Origin: Flavobacteriaceae bacterium UBA2765
GTDB lineage: Bacteria > Bacteroidota > Bacteroidia > Flavobacteriales > Flavobacteriaceae
Length of the DNA stretch: 36,023 bases
Direction of reading: 5' to 3'
NCBI GenBank assembly: GCA_002352665.1
Contig: DEIV01000126.1
Location: 1-36,023, forward strand
A model generated the notes under the pieces. It saw only the letters and a list, made by a program, of their open reading frames with translations. It was not told where the DNA came from and ran no database searches. The position numbers were made by a program, and so were the translations under genes. Positions 8,103 through 16,766 of the stretch are shown piece after piece (positions within the stretch are counted from its first letter, which is position 1; each line of letters begins with the position of its first letter).

Positions 8103-9323
8103 ATGAACAAATTATTTTATTTACTATTAACTGGTTTATTCATCACTTCATGCACTAGTAATGATGATGGTGGTGGTATTATTGTTCCACCTAATGTAGA
8201 TACGACCCTTAAAGGTGTAATTTCAGCTGACCAAACTTTAACTAAAGACAAAATTTGGGAACTTGAAGGAAGAGTTGTAGTTGCAGATGGGGCTACATTA
8301 ACGATAGAAGCAGGAACTATTATAAAAGCTTTTGCTGGCTCAGGAAGTCAAGCCTCTACGCTTATCATAGCAAGAGGTGGTAAGATTGATGCACAAGGTA
8401 CTGCAACAGCACCAATTATTATGACCTCTACTTCAGATAATATCAAGGTAGGCGAAACTGCTGGAACCAACCTTTCAGAAAATGATAGAGGTCTTTGGGG
8501 AGGGCTATTAATCTTAGGTAATGCACCAGGTTCTTTTGAAGGAGATGTTTCGGAGGTACAAATAGAAGGTATTCCGCCTTCAGATACTAATGGTCTTTAT
8601 GGAGGTAGTAATGCTGCTGACAATTCAGGTATTGTAAAATATGTTTCTATTCGTCATGGGGGTGCAGAAATAGGTGAAGGAAATGAAATTAATGGATTGA
8701 CATTAGGTGCTGTTGGTAGTGGAACCGTTATCGATCATATTGAAGTTGTAGGAAATGTTGATGATGGTATTGAATTTTTCGGCGGTACTGTAAACGCTTC
8801 TAACCTAATAGTTTGGGCATCAGGTGATGACGGTCTTGATATTGATCAAGCTTATTCAGGCACAATAACTAATTCAATGGTCATATTGGGTAATGCTTCT
8901 GATCATGCTTTAGAAATTGACGGGCCAGAAGGTTCAGCTACTGGTCAATTCACATTAGATGGTATCACATTAATAGGAAATACAACTACTGAAAAAGGTG
9001 AATATGCCGATTTTAGAAGTAAAGCAATGGGTACAACTAAAAATGTGTATGCTAAAGGATTCAAAGATAGTTCAGATGTAGAATTAGATAATGACGGAGT
9101 AGCTACCAATTATACGGCGGGATTACTTATGTTTTCAAATTGGGAAATTGAATTACCTTCTGGAGTTACTTCTTCTGCAGCCATTTTTGCAGACAAGTCA
9201 ACTGTAGGTTCAACTTTTGAAGCTGATGCTATAACATTTTCAGCAGCCGTAACCACACCAACCGTAGGAGCAAACACTTCTGTATTTTCTTGGACGTTTG
9301 CCAGCAAAAAAAGTGCATTTTAA
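8103..9323 (+). CDS. Predicted surface lipoprotein with right-handed beta-helix
   Basis: A 406-residue lipoprotein. The signal peptide ends in a lipobox with Cys17 (FITSC), and the following residues TSNDDGGG are acidic, resembling the lipoprotein export signal that sends Bacteroidota lipoproteins to the cell surface. From about residue 40 the protein is made of short repeated strands rich in Gly, Asp and Ile (such as LTIEAGTIIKAF, GLWGGLLILGNAPG, VVGNVDDGIEFFGG and VWASGDDGLDIDQA), the pattern of a parallel beta-helix like those of pectate-lyase-type proteins. No catalytic residues can be assigned. A phosphate-box array lies directly upstream and a TonB-dependent receptor gene follows 100 bp downstream. 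It may therefore capture or present a phosphorus compound to that receptor; this is inference from context. Confidence 0.75.
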   Translation: MNKLFYLLLTGLFITSCTSNDDGGGIIVPPNVDTTLKGVISADQTLTKDKIWELEGRVVVADGATLTIEAGTIIKAFAGSGSQASTLIIARGGKIDAQGTATAPIIMTSTSDNIKVGETAGTNLSENDRGLWGGLLILGNAPGSFEGDVSEVQIEGIPPSDTNGLYGGSNAADNSGIVKYVSIRHGGAEIGEGNEINGLTLGAVGSGTVIDHIEVVGNVDDGIEFFGGTVNASNLIVWASGDDGLDIDQAYSGTITNSMVILGNASDHALEIDGPEGSATGQFTLDGITLIGNTTTEKGEYADFRSKAMGTTKNVYAKGFKDSSDVELDNDGVATNYTAGLLMFSNWEIELPSGVTSSAAIFADKSTVGSTFEADAITFSAAVTTPTVGANTSVFSWTFASKKSAF

Positions 9324-9339
9324 ATTCAAAAAAACACAT

Positions 9340-9360
9340 AAGCTAATTATAGCTTTTTTT
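9340..9360 (+). terminator. Weak intercistronic terminator-like hairpin
   Basis: AAGCTA (9340-9345), loop ATTA, TAGCTT (9350-9355), then a T-run to 9360. The stem is only six base pairs, so it probably terminates partially between the lipoprotein gene and the receptor gene, which would favour the lipoprotein in transcript amount. Confidence 0.5.
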
Positions 9361-9423
9361 CAATTGCTCGTTTCAAGATTAGGGACGGGCATTTGAAATT
9401 TACTATGAACAACTCATTTTTAT

Positions 9424-12243
9424 ATGAAAACTAAATTTATACTATTTTTATTTCTAAGCTTTTCTATTCATTTTCTAAATGCTCAAAAAGGTACTTTAAC
9501 AGGAATTATAAAAGATGCAGAAATAAATGACCCATTGCCATATGCAAGTATCAATATCAAAGGTACAGAAATTGGTGTCACTTCAGACTTTGATGGTTTA
9601 TATGATTTACTATTAAACACAGGAACCTATACCGTTGTTTTTAAGTTTTTAGGTTATGAGACTATCGAAGTTACCGGCGTTATTATTAAAACTGATGATG
9701 TCACTAATTTAGATATTAGTTTAAAACCAGCATCAGGAATACTTGAAGAAGTAGTAATTACTGCGGAGTCTGCCAAAAATACAGAAGCATCCGTTTTAAA
9801 TGTACAGCGTAGGTCAGTTAATTTATTGGATGGTTTATCTGCACAAAGTTTTAAAAAAATTGGAGCCGGTGATTTGGCTGCTGCAGTTAAAAGTGTTCCT
9901 GGTGTTTCCGTTCAAGGTGGTAAATATGTCTATGTAAGAGGGTTAGGAGATCGTTATACAAAAACTATTTTAAATGGCGTTGACATTCCGGGTTTAGATC
10001 CTGATAGAAATACCATACAAATGGATCTCTTCCCAACAAATATTCTTGATAATATTATGGTTGTTAAATCGGCTACTGCAGATCTACCTGCAGATTTTAC
10101 CGGTGGTATAGTTAACATAATCACTAAAGAATATCCTGTTAAAGAAGCATATAGCTTTTCAATTAGCGGTGCCTATAATTCCAAAATGCATTTTAACAAT
10201 AACTATCTAGATTATTCTGGAGGAGGTACTGACTTTTTAGGCTATGATGATGGAACCAGAAGTTTACCTATGAGTCCGTTTCAACCCATACCAAATACTT
10301 TTGACAACAGTACTTTACTTACAGATTTGACAAGAAGGTTTAGTCCAACCATGTCAGCACAAAAATCTACCAGTACTATGGATTATAGTTTTGGACTAAC
10401 TGCAGGTAATCAATTTACAGTTGGAAAAAATGATAACAAATTAGGGTACATTGCTTCCTTTTCTTATAAAAACGAAACCAAGTTCTACGAAGGAGCTGAG
10501 AATAATATTTATAGAAAAGATCCGGATCTGTCTACAATAGAAATGCCTCTTAATAGAAGTCAAATAGGTAGTTTAGGAGAAAACAACACTATTTTGAGTG
10601 GTTTGGTAGGATTATCTTATAAAACCGATCATTCAAAATATAAAGGTACATTAATGCACATCCAAAACGGGGAATCAATTGCCGGCTTATTTACTCAAAA
10701 GCTAAAATTTACAGATTTTGTTACCTTTAAAAAAGATAATTTAGCATACACCCAACGAGCCATAACCAATGGCTTGTTATCTGGTACGCATACAAATGAA
10801 AATGCCACTTGGAAAACTGAATGGAAAGTTTCCGGAACCTTATCGACCATATATGACAAGGACGTTCGAACTACTGCCTTTCAGATTGAAGATGACATTT
10901 TTAGTATCGCTCAAAATAACGAACCGAGAAGAATCTGGAGGAATTTAGAAGAAGAAAATTATGTAGGCAAACTAGATTTTACAAAAAAATATGAGTTGTC
11001 AAAAAAAGATGCAAAAGTAAAATTTGGTGCTTACGGTTCTTATAAGCAACGGGTTTACAATATATATACCTTTAGAATTGGTTTGGCTGGTCCAACAAGC
11101 ATTTTCAATGGTATTGCAGACAACATTCTAAGCGAAGATAATTTATGGACCATTTCAGACCCTGAAGGTTCTTTCGTAAGAAATACTTCGGTGGCAGAAC
11201 CGGCAAATTCATTTGAAGCGAATCAGATTAATATAGCTGGATATATTTCTAATGAATTTAAAATTGGTGAAAAGTTAAAAACCATAGCCGGATTAAGAGT
11301 TGAAAAATTTATGCTTAATTATACTGGTCAGAATAATACCGGAACAATTATTCTTGACAATGAATCTATTATCGATAAATTAGATTTTTTTCCGTCTCTT
11401 AATTTTATATATGGGTTAACCGATAATAAGAATATCAGGTTATCCTATTCAAGAACAACAGCAAGACCTTCGTTTAAAGAAGCTTCTATTGCTGAAATTT
11501 TTGATCCATTGTCAAATACCAATTTTGTTGGTGCACTGGCAAATGGAACAGACTTAAACCCTACCTATATTAATAATGCCGACTTGCGTTTTGAGTTTTT
11601 TGGAGAAAACGCTCAAATGTTTGCCATAAGTGGATTTTTCAAATCATTTACTGACCCAATAGAATTGACCTATTTTCAACAGGATACTGAAAGTTTTACC
11701 CCTAGAAACTTAGGTTCTGCTGATGTCTATGGTCTTGAAATTGAACTGAGGAAAAATTTAAGTTTCTTGTCACCAAGTTTAGAAAAATTTAAATTCAACC
11801 TCAATGCTTCTATTATTCAATCTAAGTTAAAAATGGGGATTGATGAATTGACATTAAGACAAAATACGGCCAGGGTTGGTGAAACTGTCACTAATACCCG
11901 TGACTTGCAAGGACAATCACCATATTTAATTAATGCAGGTTTTGATTATGATAATACTGATTTAGGCTTACAAACCGGATTATTTTATAATGTGCAAGGT
12001 AAAACCTTAGAAGTCGTTGGAGGCATTAATCCTGATGTTTTTACTTTGCCCTATAACAGTTTAAATTTTACATTAAACAAAACCTTGGGTAAAGAGAAAA
12101 ATGCAAATCTCAACATAAAAATTACCAACTTGTTAGGAGAAGTAAAACAAAGTGCATATCAATCTTTCAATGCCCAAGATCAAATTTTTAAATTAAGAGA
12201 CCCCGGTACTTCTATTTCTATAGGATACAGTATTACGTTTTAA
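9424..12243 (+). CDS. TonB-dependent outer-membrane receptor with carboxypeptidase-regulatory-like N-terminus
   Basis: A 939-residue receptor that would import a ligand across the outer membrane using TonB energy. Signal peptide at residues 1-20 (ending FLNAQ); a CarboxypepD_reg-like beta-sandwich at about 22-105 (GTLTGIIKDAEINDPLPYAS); a plug domain at about 130-235 with VRGLGDRYTKTILNGVDIPG and ADFTGGIVNIITKE; a beta-barrel from about 240 to the end with the terminal Phe typical of BAM substrates. Length is usual for the family. It follows the beta-helix lipoprotein gene, and the two most likely share the phosphate-box promoter at 7986-8063. No SusD partner is present, which argues against glycan uptake; a phosphorus-containing ligand is suggested by context only. 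Confidence 0.9.
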   Translation: MKTKFILFLFLSFSIHFLNAQKGTLTGIIKDAEINDPLPYASINIKGTEIGVTSDFDGLYDLLLNTGTYTVVFKFLGYETIEVTGVIIKTDDVTNLDISLKPASGILEEVVITAESAKNTEASVLNVQRRSVNLLDGLSAQSFKKIGAGDLAAAVKSVPGVSVQGGKYVYVRGLGDRYTKTILNGVDIPGLDPDRNTIQMDLFPTNILDNIMVVKSATADLPADFTGGIVNIITKEYPVKEAYSFSISGAYNSKMHFNNNYLDYSGGGTDFLGYDDGTRSLPMSPFQPIPNTFDNSTLLTDLTRRFSPTMSAQKSTSTMDYSFGLTAGNQFTVGKNDNKLGYIASFSYKNETKFYEGAENNIYRKDPDLSTIEMPLNRSQIGSLGENNTILSGLVGLSYKTDHSKYKGTLMHIQNGESIAGLFTQKLKFTDFVTFKKDNLAYTQRAITNGLLSGTHTNENATWKTEWKVSGTLSTIYDKDVRTTAFQIEDDIFSIAQNNEPRRIWRNLEEENYVGKLDFTKKYELSKKDAKVKFGAYGSYKQRVYNIYTFRIGLAGPTSIFNGIADNILSEDNLWTISDPEGSFVRNTSVAEPANSFEANQINIAGYISNEFKIGEKLKTIAGLRVEKFMLNYTGQNNTGTIILDNESIIDKLDFFPSLNFIYGLTDNKNIRLSYSRTTARPSFKEASIAEIFDPLSNTNFVGALANGTDLNPTYINNADLRFEFFGENAQMFAISGFFKSFTDPIELTYFQQDTESFTPRNLGSADVYGLEIELRKNLSFLSPSLEKFKFNLNASIIQSKLKMGIDELTLRQNTARVGETVTNTRDLQGQSPYLINAGFDYDNTDLGLQTGLFYNVQGKTLEVVGGINPDVFTLPYNSLNFTLNKTLGKEKNANLNIKITNLLGEVKQSAYQSFNAQDQIFKLRDPGTSISIGYSITF

Positions 12244-12267
12244 AATATCAGAAAAATTCTAAATAAA

Positions 12268-12294
12268 AAAAGGAACTCAGTTTGAGTTCCTTTT
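12268..12294. terminator. Bidirectional intrinsic terminator
   Basis: AAAAGGAACTCA (12268-12279) pairs perfectly over 12 bp with TGAGTTCCTTTT (12283-12294) around a 3-base loop. The A-run on one side and T-run on the other let it work in both directions, which suits the convergent receptor gene and the MORN-repeat gene. Confidence 0.85.
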
Positions 12295-12314
12295 CTATAT
12301 TCTATGTTTATTTA

Positions 12315-12668
12315 CTATTTGCTCACAATTGACAATTTATTAGACCACTCATTAACACCAACTATTCTATTATCTAAATAATCAACTTCAGTTAATTTTT
12401 CATTAGTTTTAAAAACCCATTTCCCGGTTTTTTTACCATCAACGTAATGCCCTACAATCATTTTTTCGCCTTTTTCATTGAAACTTATCCAATTGCCATG
12501 GCGTTTATTATTTTTGAAAAATCCCTGTTGATCAATAACACCATTACTATCAAAGTAAATTGCTTCAACTAGATTCCCTTTTTTCTCTAACTTAACCTTT
12601 TTATCATTTTCTTGTGCCGATACAAAACCTACACAAAACATCACTAAAATTATAGCTATTTTTTTCAT
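12315..12668 (-). CDS. Small exported MORN-repeat (YwqK-like) protein
   Basis: A 117-residue protein with a signal peptide (residues 1-18, ending GFVSAQ). The rest contains MORN-variant repeats: GFFKNNKRHGNWISFNEKGE, then GHYVDGKKTGKWVFK and a third partial copy. Repeats of this kind occur in proteins annotated as YwqK-family antitoxins, but that name reflects repeat similarity and no toxin gene is adjacent. It is probably periplasmic or envelope-associated. It is divergent from the porin gene, and the 11-bp phosphate-box arrays between them are oriented toward the porin, so shared regulation is possible but not shown. Function unknown. Confidence 0.75.
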   Translation of the reverse strand: MKKIAIILVMFCVGFVSAQENDKKVKLEKKGNLVEAIYFDSNGVIDQQGFFKNNKRHGNWISFNEKGEKMIVGHYVDGKKTGKWVFKTNEKLTEVDYLDNRIVGVNEWSNKLSIVSK

Positions 12669-12703
12669 AATATGTATCTCTATTAACTATTAACGTTACT
12701 AAG

Positions 12704-12758
12704 TTAATAAATATTTTACATTAAATAAACATTTACTTAACATTAACTTTACATTAAA
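12704..12758 (+). promoter_or_regulatory. Five-unit 11-bp Pho-box-like array upstream of the porin gene
   Basis: Units at 12704 (TTAATA), 12715 (TTTACA), 12726 (TAAACA), 12737 (TTAACA) and 12748 (TTTACA) follow one another in exact 11-bp steps, the last four with near-ideal hexamers. All point toward the porin gene. Unlike the lipoprotein and pstS arrays, no matching promoter element is seen 15 bp after the last unit. Confidence 0.7.
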
Positions 12759-12829
12759 AATGCAACTTCCTGTTTTACAACTGTTTATGTTTTTATTAAA
12801 ATTTTCATTTTTTATAGATAGCTATTAAA

Positions 12830-12851
12830 TTAATAGTAGGTTTACATTAAA
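12830..12851 (+). promoter_or_regulatory. Second, short Pho-box-like pair near the porin gene
   Basis: TTAATA at 12830 and TTTACA at 12841 are 11 bp apart, and the second is followed by TTAAA as in the upstream array. This pair is not in phase with the 12704-12758 array (82 bp between 12748 and 12830). It lies 66 bp before the porin ATG and could be the promoter-proximal site. No convincing TAnnTTTG follows. Confidence 0.45.
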
Positions 12852-12916
12852 CAAAGATTACTATGCACGTTTTATGTTTTTATATTATTCACATTGCTAA
12901 AAACTAATCAATTAAT

Positions 12917-14146
12917 ATGAGGATAAAAATTATGTTTCTTGCATTGTTCTTTTTTACGTTTTTAACGGTAACATCTCAAGAAAAAAAAGAAAACCCTTTT
13001 TCATTTAAATGGGATAACGGATTTAAAGTAGAAAGTGCCGATAAAAATTTCAAATTTTCCTTTGGTGGTCGCATTATGGCCGACCATGCGTTCTTTTCTC
13101 AAGATGCAGGATTAGACGATGCTTTTGGACAATTATTAGTCAAAAATGGGACTGAAATTAGACGTGCTCGTCTATTTATAGCTGGAACTGTTTATACCAA
13201 TGTAGATTTTAAATTAGACCTCGGGTTTGAAGGAGGAGAGGTTGGTTTTAAAGATGTGTATCTTGGAATCAAAAATATTCCTATTGTTGGCAATATAAGA
13301 ATTGGTAATGTAAAAGAACCCATCCGATTAGAAATGTTAACCAGTAGTAAATATATTACTTTTTTGGAAAGGTCTTTGCATAGTGATTATTCTCCTACAC
13401 GTAATAATGGTTTATTATTGTTTAATGATTTCCTAAAAAAGAGATTATCTGCCCAAGCCGGTCTTTTTAGAAATGCAGGAGGAAATGCGAACGATTTATC
13501 AGCAAATGATGGTTATGTCTTTACAAGTAGAATAACCGGATTAGCAATAGATGATAAAGAGAAAAAACAATTACTCCATTTAGGTTTAGGATACAGTTTT
13601 AGAAAACCAGAAACTGAAGAGTATAGAGTTTCTTCAAGACCAGAAGCACATTTAAGTGGAAAGAAGTATATCAATACCGGTATTATTGAGGATGTCAATT
13701 CTGTTAATATGGTTAATTTTGAAACCGCTTTGGTAAAAGGTCCCTTTTTATTGCAAGCTGAATATCTTATGACTGATGTAAATACAGGAATTGGTAATTC
13801 AGAAAATACTTATAATTTTTCAAGTTATTATGGACAAGTAAGTTATTTTTTAACTGGTGAAAGTAAAAAATATAAAAGTTCATATTCGGGTTTTAATCGC
13901 GTAAAGCCCAACAAGAATTTTGGTGGAAAAAACAAAGGTTCCGGTGCCTGGGAAGTGGCATTACGCTATTCAAACTCAGACCTAAATAGTAAAGATGTGT
14001 TTGGAGGTGAGCAAACAGATGTGACCCTTGGCTTGAATTGGTATTTAAATCCTGTTACCAGAATAATGGTTAACCATGTATGGGAAAAAGTTAAAAATTT
14101 CGGAAATGCAAAAACCTTTCAAGTTCGTTTTCAAATAGATTTTTAA
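12917..14146 (+). CDS. Phosphate-selective porin, OprO/OprP family
   Basis: A 409-residue outer-membrane porin of the OprO/OprP family, which in Pseudomonas forms trimeric channels for phosphate and polyphosphate. Signal peptide at residues 1-20 (ending VTSQ); then FKFSFGGRIMADHAFF, EIRRARLFIAGTVY, VDFKLDLGFEGGEVGFKDVY and a GNIRIGNVKEP segment, typical of the family; antiparallel strands to a terminal Phe (VRFQIDF). The 5' region holds two groups of 11-bp Pho-box-like repeats, which independently supports a role in phosphate uptake. It would supply phosphate to the periplasm for PstS. Alternative anion selectivity cannot be excluded from sequence. Confidence 0.9.
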   Translation: MRIKIMFLALFFFTFLTVTSQEKKENPFSFKWDNGFKVESADKNFKFSFGGRIMADHAFFSQDAGLDDAFGQLLVKNGTEIRRARLFIAGTVYTNVDFKLDLGFEGGEVGFKDVYLGIKNIPIVGNIRIGNVKEPIRLEMLTSSKYITFLERSLHSDYSPTRNNGLLLFNDFLKKRLSAQAGLFRNAGGNANDLSANDGYVFTSRITGLAIDDKEKKQLLHLGLGYSFRKPETEEYRVSSRPEAHLSGKKYINTGIIEDVNSVNMVNFETALVKGPFLLQAEYLMTDVNTGIGNSENTYNFSSYYGQVSYFLTGESKKYKSSYSGFNRVKPNKNFGGKNKGSGAWEVALRYSNSDLNSKDVFGGEQTDVTLGLNWYLNPVTRIMVNHVWEKVKNFGNAKTFQVRFQIDF

Positions 14147-14279
14147 TGTGATAGTGGCGGAAGACGAGTATTGGGGATTGGTATATAATGGAGTAGGCAA
14201 AGTGCCTAAAATAAAAAACATCGCTTGCCATTGATAGGCAAATTGAATACTTTTTAAGAGTTACATTGTCACTTCGAGT

Positions 14280-14361
14280 TAAATTCCATAGGAATTTAGT
14301 ATCGAGAAGTATTTTTTAGCAGAAATTTACTTGTTTTCGATACACCACGCCTAAGGCGTGG
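14280..14361. repeat. Intergenic hairpins downstream of the porin gene
   Basis: The 257-bp gap between the porin gene and pcm contains an imperfect dyad around AAATTCC-ATA-GGAATTT with outer TTCGAG and ATCGAGAA (14280-14312). It also contains a perfect hairpin CCACGCC (14345-14351), loop TAA, GGCGTGG (14355-14361). They probably end convergent transcripts or are palindromic dispersed repeats. No gene is seen here. Confidence 0.5.
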
Positions 14362-14403
14362 CACTCTAACTGACGTAAATTTCTTATCCATTATGCACGT
14401 TAG

Positions 14404-15099
14404 TTATTTTTTTTCTCTCGTAAAAGGTACAAAAGCAACCGGAATTCTTTTTTTGGTTTTAATTTTTCCATTTTTTCTGGTAACGAGTACCAAGTTTCGG
14501 TAATAATTGGTTTGACCTACCGGAATAATCATTCGTCCACCCTCAGCCAATTGATCTATTAATGCAGGAGGAATTACCTTTACTGCTGCTGTTACTATAA
14601 TGGCATCAAATGGTGCTTTGTCCGGCCAACCGTGATAACCATCTCCTATCTTAGTTTCAATGTTTTTATAGCCCAGGCGCTTTAATCGTTTATCGGCTAG
14701 TAGTCCTAATGGTTCAACTATTTCTATAGTATAAACAGAGTCTACTATAGTTGCTAATACAGCAGCTTGATACCCTGAACCGGTTCCAATTTCCAGCACG
14801 CGATGCCCGGGTTTTAATTTAAGCTCTTGGGTCATATAAGCTACAATATAGGGTTGAGAAATGGTTTGCTTATGGCCAATTGATAAAGGACCATCAGCAT
14901 AGGCATATTGCTTCATAGATTCGGGTACAAACTCATGTCGTTCTACTTGACGCATGGCGTTAAGTGTAACAGAGTCAGAAATATCTCTTGCTAAGAGTTG
15001 GCTTTTAACCATACGCTCTCTTTTGGTTGGATAGTCATCCTGTGCATTTGCCATTTTGGCAAAAAAAGCAACCAATACTATGACAGCAAATTTGTACAT
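14404..15099 (-). CDS. pcm: Protein-L-isoaspartate O-methyltransferase with signal peptide
   Basis: Methylates L-isoaspartyl residues in age-damaged proteins using S-adenosylmethionine, starting their repair. The 231-residue protein has the PCMT sequence order: DGPLSIGHKQTISQPYIVAY, the SAM-binding motif VLEIGTGSGYQAAVLA and its later partner FDAIIVTAAVKVIPPALIDQ. Residues 1-19 (MYKFAVIVLVAFFAKMANA) form a clear signal peptide, so this copy is predicted to be exported although classical Pcm is cytoplasmic. It is transcribed alone, convergent with the porin gene. How it would obtain SAM outside the cytoplasm is not evident. Confidence 0.9.
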   Translation of the reverse strand: MYKFAVIVLVAFFAKMANAQDDYPTKRERMVKSQLLARDISDSVTLNAMRQVERHEFVPESMKQYAYADGPLSIGHKQTISQPYIVAYMTQELKLKPGHRVLEIGTGSGYQAAVLATIVDSVYTIEIVEPLGLLADKRLKRLGYKNIETKIGDGYHGWPDKAPFDAIIVTAAVKVIPPALIDQLAEGGRMIIPVGQTNYYRNLVLVTRKNGKIKTKKRIPVAFVPFTREKK

Positions 15100-15502
15100 G
15101 ACTTAAAAAATACTTTACTATTCAATTAATCAAAATAGTCAATAATATTAAAATAGGCAATGATATTGATCAGGTCTGATTGCTTATTTTAGTTGAGGAG
15201 TACTTTTTTAGTGCTTCTTTTTGGAAATTGATTTATGCATTCGTCAATTAATATATTGAGAACCTCCAATAATGGTTTTGTTTAACATAAAAATAATTAT
15301 GAGACAGAATAGTCACATAATCAGACGTTATGTAAAATTGCAAAGTTAGCCCATATATTCTAGAATATTCTCGTTGTAAAAAGTTTTACCAACTTTACGT
15401 TAGGTTTCCGCAAGAGTATAAAATTTATCCTGCTGCGTTTTCCTTTCTATAAATTTCTATACCCTCGCTATAGTCAAATTATCTAATAATACCGTAAATT
15501 AA
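15100..15502. other. Intergenic stretch with hairpins, no gene seen
   Basis: This 403-bp gap has no supported gene. AAAATAGGCAAT and ATTGCTTATTTT (about 15151-15190) form a 12-bp arm pair with one G-T wobble. ACATAA (15315-15320) and TTATGT (15328-15333) form a small hairpin. The segment around 15317-15348 shares most of its sequence with one near 21800-21853, which has a short insertion. Confidence 0.5.
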
Positions 15503-16291
15503 TTATTCTTTGATTATTTTTTTAGTGAATTTGCCTGTATCAGTTAACAGATTTAGTAAATAAATACCATTAGATAAACCACTAATATTGACATATTTAA
15601 AATTTTGGTTTTGTTCTATTAATAATTTGCCGTTAATGTCATATAATAGTATTTGATCTATATTGAAACCACTATAATTCTTTATAAATAAAACATCTTT
15701 TGATGGGACCGGAAATACTGAGATAGAAAGTTTTTCAAATTCATTAGTTGATAGAACAGTTGATGTATTTCCATACCAATTAATCTCATCCCCTAATCCT
15801 GTAGAAATCACATCAATATCTCCATCTGCGTCGATATCTGTTGAGTAAAAAATCCTATTCCCTTGAACGGTCGATATATCGTTAAAACCACTAAAATTAC
15901 CTGCCCCATCTACATTGTCATACCAACCTAACACAAAAGATTTGTGGGTAACGATATCCATATCTCCATCTGAATCTAAATCTGTAATATTAAGATACGA
16001 TATAAAAGTTGAAGTTGATGATATGATTTGTTGCGTACCAAAAGTGCCCTGTCCATCTGTGTTTTCATACCAAGACAATTTACGATCATCTTTAGATGTT
16101 ACAATCAAATCTTTATCACCATCATCATCAAGATCACTAGTTTTTATAGATTTGGGTTCGTCAACATCTCCTATTGCATTAATCCTCGGTTTGCTACTAA
16201 AAGTTCCCTGCCCATCTATATTTTCATACCAACGTAATGAATTACCTTCAGGTGAAGTACCTCTCGAGATAAATACATCCATATCCCCCCG
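15503..16291 (-). pseudogene. 5'-truncated FG-GAP/VCBS repeat protein with type IX sorting domain
   Basis: The reading frame holds repeated units of the form SLRWYENIDGQGTFSS and DLDDDGDKDLIVTS, the FG-GAP/VCBS pattern with Ca-binding Asp-rich loops. It ends in a type IX secretion C-terminal sorting domain (about the last 75 residues: ISVFPVPSKDVLFIKNYSG ... KFTKKIIKE). The frame upstream of the ATG at 16282 runs only through R-G-D before a TAG, so the protein begins in the middle of a DGDGDMDV loop and lacks its signal peptide and N-terminal repeats. The break coincides with a palindromic element at 16295-16320. Without a signal peptide it cannot be exported, so it is called a remnant of a larger secreted protein. 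Confidence 0.75.
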
Positions 16292-16294
16292 CTA

Positions 16295-16320
16295 CCGCTA
16301 GTTTCTAACTAGTGGCGGTA
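16295..16320. repeat. Palindrome at the truncation point
   Basis: An imperfect hairpin, CCGCTAGTT-TCT-AACTAGTGGCGG, lies immediately upstream of the truncated FG-GAP gene. The sequence family changes here from coding to non-coding, so this is a plausible recombination or insertion junction. Confidence 0.5.
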
Positions 16321-16360
16321 AGAGTAGGCAACGATACTGATATGTTAAAATAAATAAAAT

Positions 16361-16552
16361 ATGGGATTACAAGACATAATTAATACGGTTATAGGAGCTA
16401 GTATCCCTATTTTGATTTTTTATTTCTGATATAGGATAGATAGAAGGCGAATAAAAGAAAAGGAGGAAAAACTAGAGGAACAAGAAGAGATGGAACGGAA
16501 GCATAGTAATCGCATACAGTTTGAATTAGAGGCCCACTCTTTTGGTCCGTAA
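16361..16552 (+). pseudogene. Small membrane-anchored coiled-coil protein gene with an internal stop
   Basis: Starting at the ATG at 16361 (after an A-rich leader) the frame reads MGLQDIINTVIGASIPILIF, then YF, then TGA (16427-16429). It continues in frame as YRIDRRRIKEKEEKLEEQEE up to TAA at 16550-16552. Without the stop this would be a 63-residue protein with one membrane helix and a charged coiled coil. The reading is coherent on both sides of the stop, which suggests a decayed gene. No family is recognised. Read-through or a Trp-coding TGA is unlikely in this phylum. Confidence 0.45.
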
Positions 16553-16585
16553 AATAGATATAATATAACATTTTAAAATAATAAA

Positions 16586-16766
16586 ATGGGTATCTATTTA
16601 TTCCAGTCGAAGATAGTAGTGGAGATCTCCGACCACTAGTTGCTGTGAATAGAGATGAAAATTCATTAGTATATATAGGGTTTAGTATTCTAACAGAGCA
16701 GATAAAAAGTTGGTTTTATTAATGCTTACCGATGAAGCATTGACAAATTCAATTTTAGATAGATAA
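16586..16766 (+). pseudogene. Frameshifted small gene remnant
   Basis: One frame reads GYLFIPVEDSSGDLRPLVAV, then NRDENSLVYIGFSILTEQIK before running out at 16720-16722. Shifting by one base in the A-run at 16703-16707 joins it to KLVLLMLTDEALTNSILDR and a stop at 16764-16766. The joined peptide is continuous and protein-like. No ATG is in the first frame; the ATG at 16586 is in another frame. The repeat copy at 16767 starts directly after the stop. No family is recognised. Confidence 0.35.

Noticed and set aside
12863..12907. Short 14-codon frame before the porin gene as a leader peptide
   Set aside because: No codon bias for any amino acid and no terminator follows, unlike the pheA leader.
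16361..16552. TGA read as tryptophan or selenocysteine
   Set aside because: No other gene here uses TGA as sense and no selenocysteine-type hairpin is evident, so a nonsense mutation is simpler.
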